Both the position numbers and the translations under genes were made by a program. 64,000 bases of DNA from Schistosoma haematobium. Lineage: Eukaryota > Platyhelminthes > Trematoda > Strigeidida > Schistosomatidae. The notes below the pieces were generated by a model. It did no database searches. It was given only the letters and a program-made list of their open reading frames with translations, and was not told the DNA's origin. The stretch is taken from positions 29,825,536 to 29,889,535 of the forward strand of contig NC_067198.1 of NCBI RefSeq assembly GCF_000699445.3, given 5' to 3'. Of this stretch, positions 22,846 to 34,110 are shown one piece after another. The stretch's first letter is position 1; each line of letters starts with the position of its first letter.

Positions 22846-25286
22846 AGGTGTTCATAAATATTACATATTATTCATAAGTATACATTGACTTAATGATTGT
22901 TTTATTTAGAGCTAGAAGTCAATCAGCAAAAGAAATTATCTAAAATTACCGTGTATCTTGACGAAGAAACACGAAATAGGATTGGATGTGCTTTCAAGTT
23001 CAACTAATTTCATCATCCCCAGCTTTATTTTAGTGGCATCGAGCAAGCAGGCAAATTAATCTTCTTGACATTTCACTTGACATCCAAATAATCTTCAGAA
23101 AACCATTGAGCTTTATTGACTTATATTTATTGCAGTAGAACTTAAAATGCATAATCAATGAATCTGAGACCGCGAATTGACATTATGTCTGATAAAACAC
23201 TGGCAAATTAACAAATTATATCAACAATTTATCACTTGTATATTGTCCAAAATAAAAATTACATACGCCTATCTTTTCTGATAATCAAATAATTGGATGA
23301 TTGTAAAAATGGAATAAATAATCTCAAAGTTAAGGAGATTTGTTTGTTGAAGATTAAAAGTATTAAGGTTCTCATCCTATATCATGAAAATTTATATTCA
23401 TAAATTTAGGAGAGTTGAGAAACACTCCACCATAACTACTTAGTTTCTTGTTACTGACAAGAAAGCGAATCCATTTTCGAACTCCATATAGGTGAATCAA
23501 CCAATATGGATAGGATACGAATAATGTTATTAAGTGTTATGATTTGTTAATTTACATTTAAATGTAGGTTTTTTGGATTCATGATAATTTCCATTATGAA
23601 CCGATGAAATGTATAGTAAAGTTATTTAGATTCAGTTCAATCCATATGAAATATAAATCCGGTTTATAACATAAATAATCATTAATGAATAAAGGTCAGC
23701 AATTATTTGAAGTTGTCATTTTTCAAATCGTGAGTAAGTATCTTAATTCTATGAGTTGTTGTAAAGATGAAACAAAATTACATATTATGGCAAATGATTA
23801 TATTTTAATTACTTGACGTCTTATACGTTTCATTATCAAATGTCTTCATTAGTAATGAGTTTTAACTAACTTCAAATGGACTTCTGTTTGAATCTGAAGC
23901 TTTTAATTTCATTCAGAATGTTTATAACTACTAAACAATAATGCTGATAGAAACCAACACTCTCAAATACATCAAATTCAGTAATAAATCTTCTTCATGA
24001 CGTCGTAAAACTGTGTGTATTTCTGTTAACTAATTAATTCTAAGTTCATGTTCACCTGTAGTAATTTATGTGACTTTGATTATTTTGCATTACTAACGAA
24101 ATTTAAGATCAAACAAAGATATGTTAATTATTATTAATTTATTACACAGTTTTAAAATCTAACACTATACAAGAAATTGTTTTTGATTTCTGTATTTTGA
24201 TATAATTCGAAGTATTTAAGTGTAGTTCTTATTGCTATAAGTACATGTACAATCTTGTATATCAAATGCAAGTTGTAAGTGAAACAGAAAATATATACTT
24301 CAACTGTTTCATCATTACATGATATCACTCAGAAAGTCTATTTCAGTCATCTGAATTAAACCACAATACATAAGATAAGATAATGAACAAATTGATTTCA
24401 AAGTCCAACATTCTATTAAATAACTTTAGTAATCACTGTTCCATTCAGAGTAGGTTTCGTAATAATCATTAATCCTATTGTTTATGCCTTAAATACCGAA
24501 ACTCTGTAATCCCCCAACATGATTAGGGTGAACACAAAGACTGGTGATCTCTCCAAATGTCCTCAAAATAAGTTGCTTAAACCATGTTAACTTTAACCAG
24601 AACTATGCTCAATGAGATTAGTTAATAAGTACCAAACATAGGGGAACATAGCATTATTATAAAAACTCAAGCTATATATTATAATGAACAAAATTCACAC
24701 TAAATAAGTAGAAAAATTCTTATCTTGAATAAAAATATACAAAAATAAAATCAGTATTATACTGAACAAAATACCACACTGAAAATAAACTAGATAATGT
24801 ACACAGTGATTATAGTATTGAATTAAAAATAGAAGTATTGTTACTTCTTATTACTGTATTATTTATGCTTATTATTCGTTTCCTATCATTTATGTTAAAA
24901 ATACAAGTAGGCTATGTAAGTGAGGATGACAAGTTGGTCAAACTATTTCATTTATTTTCAAATAAATCATTAATAAGGAAGATATTTATTAATAGATGGA
25001 ATCATAATACATAAACAACTATTCTGGATGATATATACATATAAGTATTATCACCATACGTTGTCCCACTATGTAGTACATCTGAAACTAAGTGTATTTT
25101 AATACTTCATAAGATTATCGATTAATATGATACATAGTCAATTGATGATCGATAAATGTACGATTAATGTGACTAAAAAGATAGGTGTCCAAAAGATCAA
25201 GTGAATTGATTCATAAAATAAACTATCTGATCACTAATCAACTGATCACAAAAATAATGAAATGAATTAAATAAAATTTTCATTTG
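22846..25286. other. AT-rich intergenic DNA
   Basis: No supported gene or clear repeat. Codon-like structure is absent on both strands. Confidence 0.5.
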
Positions 25287-27105
25287 CAGACGTATTACTT
25301 ACTTACTTACTCACTTAGGCCTGTTACCTCCAATCGAGTATTGGCCGCCAACCAGCTTTCTCCAATCCACTCTGTCCTGGGCCTTCCTTCCTAGTTCTAT
25401 CCAACTGTTGTTCATTCTTTGCATGTTCGTCTCCATTTCTCGGCGTAATGTGTTCTTTGATTTTCCTCAGCTCCTTTGGCCTTCAGGATTCCAAGTGACG
25501 GCTTGCCTTGTAACGCAGTTCGGTGCTTTCCTCAGTGTAGGTTCTATACACTCCCAGTGCTTCTTCCTGATTTCTCCCTCCGCTATGATCTAGTTTGTTC
25601 TCTCCCACAGTAGGTTGTTGCTAATAGTGTCTGATCAACGGGTTCTAAGTATTTTGCACAGGCAGCTGTTAATAAACACTTGTATCTTCTGGATGATGAC
25701 TTTCGTAATTCTCCAAGTTTCCGCCACATACAGTAGAACTGTCTTGACATTTGTATTGAAAATTCTGACCTTGGTGTTGGTTGGGAGTTGTTTTGAGTTG
25801 CAGATGTTCTTCAGTTGTAGATATGCTGCTCTTGCTTTGCCGATCCATGACTTCACATTTGTATCAAATCCATCGTGCTCATGAATGATCCTGCCCAGAT
25901 ATGTAGATGTTTTTACATCATGGAAAGCTTCTCGGTCAAGTGTGATTTGATTGATGTATGTTGTGATGTATTGGAGAATCTTGCTTTTCCGTTTGTGTAT
26001 GTTGATACCTACTGCTGCTGCGACTGTGCCATACTGGTCGGCATCTACGGAGTCCTTCATTCTGTTTCGCAACACCCTGTTGAAGACTTTCCCTGGTATT
26101 GGGAGAAGAGTGATGACTCGATAGTCCTCACACTTGCTGAGATCGCCCTTCTTTGGCATCTTTATGAGGTATCCTTCTTTCCAATATGTCTGTGGAACTT
26201 AATCTTCCTCCCAAATCTTCCTGAATAGAGCGTGAAGAATGTTTGCAGTTATTTCTATGTGTGATTTCAGTGCATCAGCTTGTAGATTGTCAAGTGCTGT
26301 TGTTTTTCCGCTCTCCATTTGTCTGATGGCCATTCTGATTTCTTCGATCGTTGTTTGAGTGACATCTATAGGAAGGTCTGTGCGTGCTGCTTCGATGTTG
26401 AGTGGATTCAGTGAGGCTGGTCGATTTAAGAGTTCTTTGAAGTGCTCTATCCACCTGTTCTACCGTTCTTCAAAGTTAATGATTACTTTGCCTTCCTTAC
26501 TTTTCACTGGTCGTTCTGGTTCATTATATTTCCCAGCGAGCTTCTTTGTTTTGAAGGAGGCTTTGACGATCCTGGGTCCACGAGATTCCCATCCTATAAG
26601 TGCACTTTGTGCTTGTTTGGATAACATCAATGCAACTCCTTGTGTATGTGGGGCATTTTCTTCCTCATGGCCAGAGTATAACAGAAGCTCGACCTACACT
26701 AGTCGTTGTGATCCAACTTGCGTCCAATATGTTTCACTGATTCCAAGCACCTCTAGGTTTTATCTCTTCATTTCTGCAGCAATTTGTATGACTCTCCCGG
26801 TCTCCCACTTTGTACGAACATTCCATATACCTAAATTAATGGTTGCTCTGGTTGTCAGAAGGGGCATCGGCCTCGTGACTTCCAAAGGAACGCGACTTTC
26901 ATCATGAGACGTCATTACTCTCCTAAATGAAGACCTTCTAACTCACAGAGCAGAGTTTAAGTGGTTTGAATTACTTTTTCTGGTTAGTGTGTTTTTGAGC
27001 GAGTTAATTTTCTACGGGATGGGGTCACTAACCCCATACCCAACTCTCCTCCTTTATCCAGTTTTGGGACTGGTAGTAACCCTAAAGGGCTCCAGGCAGA
27101 GTTAG
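25287..27105 (-). mobile_element. RTE-type retrotransposon with two internal deletions (copy R2)
   Basis: The 3' end carries the (TTAC)n tail (25,294-25,311), read as GTAA repeats on the minus strand. From the 5' end: leader, endonuclease N-terminus (W-N-V-R-T-K-W-E-T-G-R, then S-E-T-Y-W-T-Q-V-G). A first deletion at about 26,541-26,553 joins S-F-K-T-K to L-A-G-K-Y with a shared ACAAAGAA, removing the rest of the endonuclease. Then come linker and reverse transcriptase start, and a second deletion near 26,035 joins N-R-M-K-D-S-V-D-A to D-Q-Y-G-T-V-A-A-A, removing motifs A to C. Confidence 0.8.
25635..26159 (-). pseudogene. Fused reverse transcriptase N- and C-terminal remnants of copy R2
   Basis: A 174-codon frame: M-P-K-K-G-D-L-S-K-C-E-D-Y-R (reverse transcriptase start) fused to the region after the active site, V-G-I-N-I-H-K-R-K-S-K-I-L-Q-Y, then Y-L-G-R-I-I, A-R-A-A-Y-L-Q-L-K-N-I and V-L-L-Y-V-A-E-T-W. 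No catalytic Asp remains, yet the frame stays open across the deletion, so the deleted length was probably a multiple of three. Confidence 0.7.
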
Positions 27106-27599
27106 TTGCAGATACATGATTCAATTTATATATGTATATATAATTGAAAATTACTTGTCGAATAAACAATAACCGATCAAAACTTAAAACGAACCAAGTT
27201 TTGTGTTTATCTCAGATTTAAATCACCATCAACATCATGATCCGAAATTGTTTGAAAAACAAATACTAACTGAAATTTGATACAAAATACAAATCATTTA
27301 ATCAAATATTTAAATAAGAGAAGATTCAAAAAATCACTTATATAATATATTTTACTGATTCATTTGACAAGTCATTTAATTACTAATCTGTAATGGAATG
27401 AACGTAAGCACATTTAAAGAGAGTGAATTAGATCTCATTTATTATCATTATTAAATAAAATCACCATGATCTTATTTATTTATTTCATTTCGATTTTGTG
27501 GATGTAATCTTATTTCATTTGTTTATGTCACTATCAAATTAACTAGTTTTAACACCCTCAAGGTCATGGATGTTAAATATTAAAATTTTTTATATTGTT
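27106..27599. other. AT-rich intergenic DNA
   Basis: Nothing recognisable. Confidence 0.4.
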
Positions 27600-28150
27600 A
27601 ATCAGATCAACACACAGAAGCAAATAATATCCTTTTTAATAAGAGCTTCATCAGGCTTTATTCTATTATGTAGTGATATTTATAGGTATGGATGAATGTA
27701 TTAAACCAATCATAACAGACTATGAGACATTGGTAACATCGAAGTAGATAACATAACTGAACATAATCAGTAAAAAGTAAAAATTGATAGTAAGAAGATA
27801 TGTGTACATGCTGTGATAAAAATAATAAAAGCTTGAACCGCTGGTTCCTAATAGACAGTAAGTTAAATATTTGAAAAATTGACGTTGAAATAACATCCAT
27901 TAAGAGTCGTTGAAATTACGTAGTAAGAGATTTCAGATAATTAGAAATCGAAATGTATTTGGAAAAGGGTGAGGAAAAATAATAAAAGAAACACAGGGTA
28001 CAAGAAACAATGATGGGTATAATCAATCGCTACACCTAATTCGGCCAAGGAACAGAAATGGGCGTTACGAACTTATGAATACAAAGTTTGGGTTGTTGCC
28101 TCGAATCCCTCTAGCTTTTGTGATATTTAGGGACGAGACTCAGCCTCACA
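27600..28150 (-). mobile_element. Penelope-like element 3' end (decayed)
   Basis: On the minus strand, around 28,130-28,040, shifted translation gives N-I-T-K-A-R-G-I-R-G-N-N-P and F-L-F-L-G. This is the C-terminal signature seen intact at 49,634-50,020 (H-I-A-E-A-I-G-I-R-T-Y-N-P ... L-S-L-Q-W-P). About 400 bases of 3' UTR follow, ending in AATAAAGCCTGATGAAGCTC (about 27,640), also shared with 49.2 kb. Confidence 0.55.
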
Positions 28151-28859
28151 AGGAAAAGGGTAAGTAGTCAATAAATTACTCTGAATGATTTGTTCCTATC
28201 AACTATATGACCATTATCAACCAAGTATTATAGAACGGGGCTACTTATTGGCTTTGTCATACCCTATCTCAACCACGAAGGGTATGCTCATTAACTCGTT
28301 GGCTTTGTTGTCGGATTGTGCACTCAGTTAGGCTTTCTCTAGAGGAGCTGATAGCTTACATCTTGGCTGAGGAACCCTTATAGTTTAACTGAAAAGTGAT
28401 AAACAGAGGTTAGTTGCTAAGACATTCTTCTTATTACGAAATCGTAAAATGTTCTAATGAATGCTATTTCAGTGTCTGTGTCTTCCAAGTATCTGACTTA
28501 CTTATTATTATGAAACATTAGTTTAAACTTTTATCATTCGTCACTTGGAAAGAAACATTCAGTCAGGGGCCTACAATGTTTTCACGCAGGTCATTCATCC
28601 TTCTCCAAAAGTCTCATTGAAAGACCGAACAAAATCGAAAGATGAAAGTACTTCAGTGGATGTGTTAGTGAGATTATAATTAAAGGACAACTTTTGAGTG
28701 ACTATACAGTGACCTTGAGAAAATCCATTTACTAGGGTTAAAATAGGATTATAAATTAGTATGAGGAATTAGAGTTAGGAATTAGAATAAAGGTCGTCAT
28801 CATGAAGTGACATAAGCTCTAATGTCAAAATGCTACTTAACCATATGGATGAGTGAATT
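28151..28859. other. Unassigned intergenic DNA
   Basis: No gene or named repeat recognised; somewhat less AT-rich at 28,200-28,400. Confidence 0.4.
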
Positions 28860-29400
28860 TCCCATAAAAATCTTAGATTTGGTATCTTTAATTTCATTGG
28901 ATGGTCAATAAAGTATGGTCTCGCCGATATACTGTTTACAGATCTCATCAAAGCATTAGATCAGTTCTCTCCTCTATTTCTTAAATGGAAAGCAAATAGT
29001 CTTGGAACCTATTGTAAAATTAAAGACAGGGTGAAGAATTCCTTAATGAAAAAAAGATAAAAAGTGAGAATAAGAATATGTGAAGAGAGGAATTCCTCAA
29101 AGAAGCTCTCTAGCTTATCATTTTACCTCCAACTGAATAGTCTGGTGTGGCTGTAAAAGCCGACATACAATTATTTGTGGATGAAATTACAAGATGGAGA
29201 GATGTAAACAATGATGGTGATAAGTTTGGATTATAGGATGATTTCAACTCCCTGGTAGTTAGATGTTAGGTTTAATGAAACTATTATTTGTTAGAAATAT
29301 TACGTTGTTAATACCAAGGTGATTATGTTACGCAGAATTTAAAACCTAGAACATCTTTTTAACATTTATCTTGCCTCGCTGACAATGCACTCGAAAAGCA
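28860..29400 (+). pseudogene. Decayed CR1/Jockey-type reverse transcriptase fragment
   Basis: Degenerate translation in shifting frames gives A-D-I-L-F-T-D-L-I-K-A-L-D-Q (motif A; usually D-F-S-K-A-F-D), then L-F-L-K-W-K-A-N-S-L-G. Next come R-G-I-P-Q-R-S-S-L-A-Y (motif B, usual G-V-P-Q-G-S) and F-V-D-E-I-T-R-W (motif C, F-A-D-D-I-K-L-W), then D-D-F-N-S-L-V. At least three frame breaks and a changed catalytic pair (D-D to D-E). It is cut at 29,421 by an LTR. Confidence 0.65.
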
Positions 29401-29421
29401 TCATAACAGACATTGATAATG

Positions 29422-29953
29422 TTATGTCCTAGTGAAGATTAAATTACGGAAAAATTCTGAGAACTATTAATGGACTAATATTATATATATATTCTTATTG
29501 TATATTAGTTCAGTAACTAGATTATGTATATCTATATTCCTCTTATAATAAAATCCATTTTGACCTATAGATTATTATTATACGACTTACTGTTCTTAAG
29601 TTATGTTCAGTTTATTGATTACAGTCTCCCACGTTCATAGCCACTTTTGGCTTGATGTTGTATAAATGTTATTTCTTATTTTATGGTGTGATGTGATCTG
29701 TTTGGCTGGTATATGAACCAAGATGTTTGAAATAAATGATTCGCAAATTGGAACCTGTTATTGGCTTTCTGGACTCAAGTGACCGGGCTAGGCGAACAAA
29801 GGACCAATAAGCATGCTGAGCTGCTCATACCGTTCGAACGTCATTGGTTTGGCACAGTGTTTAGCGTATAAGTCGTATATTATATAATTCGTATTCCGAT
29901 TGTCGAATAAGTCACGTGATAACTAGGCGGGCTTAAATTCACAACAGATAACA
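29422..29953 (-). mobile_element. Solo LTR of a Gypsy-like family (copy 2)
   Basis: 532 bp bounded by TGTTAT at the left and ATAACA at the right, a perfect 6-bp inverted terminal repeat of TG...CA type. Homologous to 9215-9690 and, in inverse orientation, to 30,814-31,212. I see no clear target-site duplication. There is an AATAAA on the plus strand near 29,731, so orientation is not settled; minus is chosen by homology to the copy that precedes a PBS-like site. Confidence 0.7.
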
Positions 29954-30599
29954 TTAAATATTTAACAAGTGTTTCATGATAAAAACCGATCAAACTACTA
30001 CAAAATATGATGCATTCTGTATTTATAAATACATCTATTAACTAAAATCCACTTCAAGATACAATTCCTTATTATACTAATAACAATCTTCATTTTAGTC
30101 TATAACTTAACAGAATTGAAATATCTTATGTATGCAATATTTACCAATTCATAGATTCAATATTCACTGATAATCATTTGTGTTTAAGATAAAAATAGTT
30201 TGAAATTATCAGATGTTTATTACATCAGTTCATATTGCTAGTCTTAGTAATGAAGTTATTCCATTTATATTTAAATATTGTAAATAGTAAAAATAACCTT
30301 TTGTACTTTAATAGAATTTATTATTGATATGTGTGTAAACTTTCATACTTACCTATCAGACTATTTATACTTGCTAAACTTTTGTATTAATTTAAAAGTG
30401 CTATGGTGTGAGAAACCAAACATAATAATAAAGGTGATTTCATATTGCACATAGTCTTTGGAAGTATTTCTTTTTGAAATGTTAATTAAAATGTAATAGT
30501 ATTTATGCGTTAATTAATAATTAATTCTATTCACTTGTTTAATACATCTAATCTAAATAGATAGTAAATTCACTTGGTATTATTTACTTAAGTCTTCCT
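29954..30599. other. AT-rich intergenic DNA
   Basis: Nothing recognisable. Confidence 0.4.
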
Positions 30600-30609
30600 A
30601 TTCATGTTT

Positions 30610-30795
30610 AGAACTACAATTGATCAATCTCTTAATTGACATATGTGCATCCTGTGAGGATTGCCTCTGTATCGCCTTAATTCACAAGTATTATAAGCAA
30701 AGAGAGATAGTGGCTAGCAGTGGAATCCAGGATGCGTGTTTCGTCTTATTTGAGACTCGTCAGATGTCCTTCAACTATCCATTTTTGCTTAAAAT
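30610..30795 (-). repeat. Smalpha-like hammerhead SINE remnant
   Basis: On the minus strand: hammerhead region (30,770-30,721), then GCTAGCCACTATCTCTCTTTG and a tail with GAGGCAATCCTCACAGGATG. The same tail occurs at 35,500-35,640 on the plus strand. The open frame on the plus strand through this region is fortuitous. Confidence 0.65.
30721..30770 (-). ncRNA. Hammerhead ribozyme remnant (Smalpha type)
   Basis: The core CTGACGA fits CUGANGA, stem II is GTCT/AGAC with a 6-nt loop, and GAAAC is present. Stem I is broken: the 5' strand GGACAT no longer pairs with CTGGAT. Stem III has a C-A mismatch. Conserved core, probably inactive. Confidence 0.6.
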
Positions 30796-30813
30796 GCTTA
30801 TGACTTAAGACAG

Positions 30814-31212
30814 TGTTGTGAGTTGAACTTGGGTCGATTTTTACCCCGTGCCAATTGTTGCGTCCTTGACTGAAAAGATTAGAGAGCAGTGTATTATAGA
30901 TCGAATCAGTGACACGTAAAACACGCACGAACGGCCTAGAGTCCTGATTAGTCCTGCTTCCCTGTCTAGCCCAGCCAGTTGAGTTCAGAACACAAGTCAC
31001 AGCCTCTGAGATATGAATAATTATATTTCAGACATACTCTGTTTATATACCAATCAAACAAACCACATCGTACCATAAAATAGAAAACAACATTTGTACA
31101 ATATTTAACAAGTGAAACAAATATTGGCCAATAGAGAATGTCCATTCAAAGTCCAAGGACACCATTAGACTTAACATGATAATTATTGGTATATTCCTCT
31201 GCATCCCTAACA
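30814..31212 (+). mobile_element. Putative 5' LTR of a Gypsy-like retrotransposon
   Basis: Starts TGTTGTGAG and ends CCTAACA. Contains blocks shared in inverse orientation with the LTRs at 9215 and 29,422 (ACCATAAAATA, TATATACCA, CAACATTTGTACAA). The terminal CA is followed by TC and TGGCTTTACTGG at 31,215, the position and TGG start expected of a primer-binding site. The tRNA cannot be identified by eye. Confidence 0.5.
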
Positions 31213-31378
31213 TCTGGCTTTACTGGAAAAGCCCATTACGCTTTCTTATACAACTCTGAGGGGTCTACTGCTAGACTATGTTAAGTATACAAACTTCGAA
31301 TGTGGTAAAGGAGGAAGATTTCGTAAAATGATTCATGGGGATATAAAAAATTAAACTGCATTACGTCATCCCAACTCA

Positions 31379-32206
31379 GTGCATACTAAAGGTTATGCAG
31401 ATAATTCATTGAGGAGTTGCAATGCAGTTCACGAAAATGGGCACAAGTTTGGTCAATGCTTGTCCTGTGGCAAGTTCCACTCTTTTAATCCATGTAAATT
31501 TCATAATTGTAAGTGCTTTAAATGTGTTGATATTGGACATATTCAGTCAGTTTGTAATGCTACTGTTCATCTTGCTGCAACGAATATTAAGTATTGTAAT
31601 TCTGATTCTATTAAGCTGAGTATTTATAGTGATCATTTATCTTTATCAACGATTTCAAAAGACAGTGTAGAGTCATATAGCAGTTCAGAGTTAAGTGAAA
31701 CTCAGAATCTTTGTGAGACAACAGTTTCTAATCAATCAACTAATCAGATTTCTCATGTTATTGTACCAGATATGATTTTTCCTAATGATTCACCTATTTC
31801 TGATGAAATTCCTTGAAAATCTGAGGAAAATATGTTGAGTGAACCTAATCATGATCGAAAGCCTGACGGAGTCTTGATAGATGCTGATTTTTCTAATGAT
31901 CCTTTACTCTGCAATGACATTCTTAATAAATTCGAGCAAACTATTTCAGAAGAGTCAAATCTTGATGTTATACCAAATAGTGCATTTATTTCTTGTGGGG
32001 AACTTGTTCAATACGAAGCACAAGTACTAAATGAGCTCGATTTTCATTACAATTCGGATGATTTCATATCAACTGCTGTTTATCCTTGTCACGAAGTAAC
32101 TTCTAATGTTTACTCTAACCAATGTGAGAAGTATGTTTTAAATGAAGTCACAGTATTCATAACTTGGAGATATAAAGATCCAACATTATTTCGTGGGGGA
32201 GGATAG
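31379..32206 (+). pseudogene. Gypsy-like gag/nucleocapsid region with two zinc knuckles
   Basis: One reading frame of 276 codons interrupted only by TGA at 31,814-31,816. Near its start are two Cys/His knuckles in tandem: C-x2-C-x3-H-x4-C (C-L-S-C-G-K-F-H-S-F-N-P-C), then the canonical C-x2-C-x4-H-x4-C (C-F-K-C-V-D-I-G-H-I-Q-S-V-C). This arrangement is known from Gypsy-group gag-pol proteins, where it binds the RNA genome. The rest is Ser/Asp/Glu-rich without motif. It lies 167 bp downstream of the putative 5' LTR and in its sense. Protease, reverse transcriptase and integrase are not found. Confidence 0.6.
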
Positions 32207-33187
32207 TCTAAAAGTCTATGGTTCAAATTCTAGGTAGCAGCGGTTTTAGTACACAACCGACATGCTGATTACACAATCCCAGGAAGCAGGTGAGTCTGTT
32301 CCGATTTCGGTTGTTAATTCTAATACCAATGAGTGCATTCTAGATAATAGAGTTTTTATCCAATACAATGTCGGACAGACACAGGATGAACTTAAGAAGA
32401 AGACGTACAATTGATTACAGACACCTAGACTCCAGTTTTAGCTGTGACGAATGTGGTGTTTGAATGAACTAATGATACCTTTGTATTTGTTGAATGCTTG
32501 ATTTCGAATTCCAAATACAGTACATTCGTTTGTGGTTATCTAGTACTTCTTGATCCGATTGCGTTATTTCTGGGATTCTTAGTTCATACTATAATTCAAA
32601 TATTCCTGAACATTACAATTAAACAATTTCGAAGCTTCACAATATTTCGAGATATTTAGTTACTTTGATCCCTCGTTACCAAGGTAATACGAATGAATTG
32701 TCTGTTTGGTAATTGAATTATAAAATATTGATTTTCTTCTTAAGGCGTGATATGACATTTGTCTTTAATTTTTTCAAACTATCTCAATTTGTTACTTGGA
32801 ATATATATTTAATATTTTTGTAAGAAATGACAATAAATAATGAGAATCTAACGGTGAAATTTCGTCCCAAATCCTTAACAAAACGTAAAGTATTTATACA
32901 CTGGTTTTTACACATTTTTTTCTTAATCAAAGTAATTTCATGTAAAACAAAATCATGTGAACGAATTATCGTTTATACAAAATTAGAAACTGTCCTAAGA
33001 CTTTAAATTAAAATGAATGAATGATACCTTTTCATACATCCTAATAGTAAATGATTTCATTTTGGTAGAATTTATCGTATGATAGAAAGATATAGATTAT
33101 TACAAATATTCAGTAATTATTCAATGAAGTATTATTGTAAAGATTAGTTTCATTTGAAAATAGTGATTACTATTGTGAGATTTCAAG
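32207..33187. other. Decayed continuation of the LTR element, then AT-rich DNA
   Basis: From 32,270 to about 32,400 there is a short coding-like stretch with stops (Q-S-Q-E-A-G-E-S-V-P-I-S-V-V). After that nothing is recognisable. Confidence 0.35.
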
Positions 33188-33570
33188 AAGATACAAGTAT
33201 TTATAAATAGTCTACGCAAGATACTCAACATCCATTGGCCGGATACCATCAGTAACAGCTTTCTATGGGAGAGAACAAATCAGCTTCCAGCTGAAGAGGA
33301 ACTTAGAAAAAGACAATGAAAATGGATAGAATATATATTACGCAAATCATCAAACTGCATCACGAGGCAAGCCCTAACTTGGAATTGTGAAGGGAAGCGG
33401 AAAAGAGAAAGGCCAAAGAACACATTACGTCGGGAAATAGAATCAGATATGAAAAGGATGAATAATAACTGGAAAGAGCTGGAAAAGATTTCCCAGGACA
33501 GGGCTGTATGGAGAATGCTGGTGGGTGGCCTATACTCCTCCACCAGGAGTAACATGCGTAAGTAAGTAAT
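33188..33570 (+). mobile_element. 5'-truncated RTE-type element, 3' end with GTAA tail
   Basis: Coding remnant of the RTE C-terminus with one stop: [51 protein letters not shown]. It ends at GTAAGTAAGTAA (33,558-33,569). Strong 5' truncation is typical of target-primed insertion. Confidence 0.75.
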
Positions 33571-33859
33571 TGTGCGATTGGTATTAAATAAAGTATTAAA
33601 GAAAATTAGAAAGCATTGAAGCTTTAAGTTTTCTTCCTAATTAAAACTCAGTTATTAAGTTTATTCATGATAAATATTACTAACGAACTGTAAACAAATA
33701 TATTCACATGTATTTTATTGTATACCATAAGTATGTTGAAGACTATGAACTTATGGAGATTTTCCAATATTTTTATTAATTATCATTTCAAATTAATAGC
33801 ACTTAAAAGAACACTGAAAAACTAGAACGAGATGGACAATCATTTCATTCTATTTTCAT

Positions 33860-34110
33860 AGTTTACAACAGTGCAAATCCATGACTCTACCACTTGGCAG
33901 GAATTAAAATCAAGTTTGGATGAGACAGCTAACACAAATGTTATTAATCCTGACATTTTCTAAATTTCTATGCAGTTTAATGTTGAAGAAATGGTACTTA
34001 AGAATGAGGTGAATAGTATTAATTTGAGAAATTTTCATCTATTCCGTAACCGCACCATGTCTAGTGTATAAATGGAATTCATCAATGAGCTGAATGTTTT
34101 GATGTAACGG
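33860..34110 (+). pseudogene. Coding-like remnant of unknown origin
   Basis: After TTTTCATAG one frame reads T-T-V-Q-I-H-D-S-T-T-W-Q-E-L-K-S-S-L-D-E. After TAA the same frame resumes as M-Q-F-N-V-E-E-M-V-L-K-N-E-V and then N-L-R-N-F-H-L-F-R-N-R before another stop. The composition is protein-like, but I cannot name it: a decayed exon or an element fragment. Confidence 0.25.
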
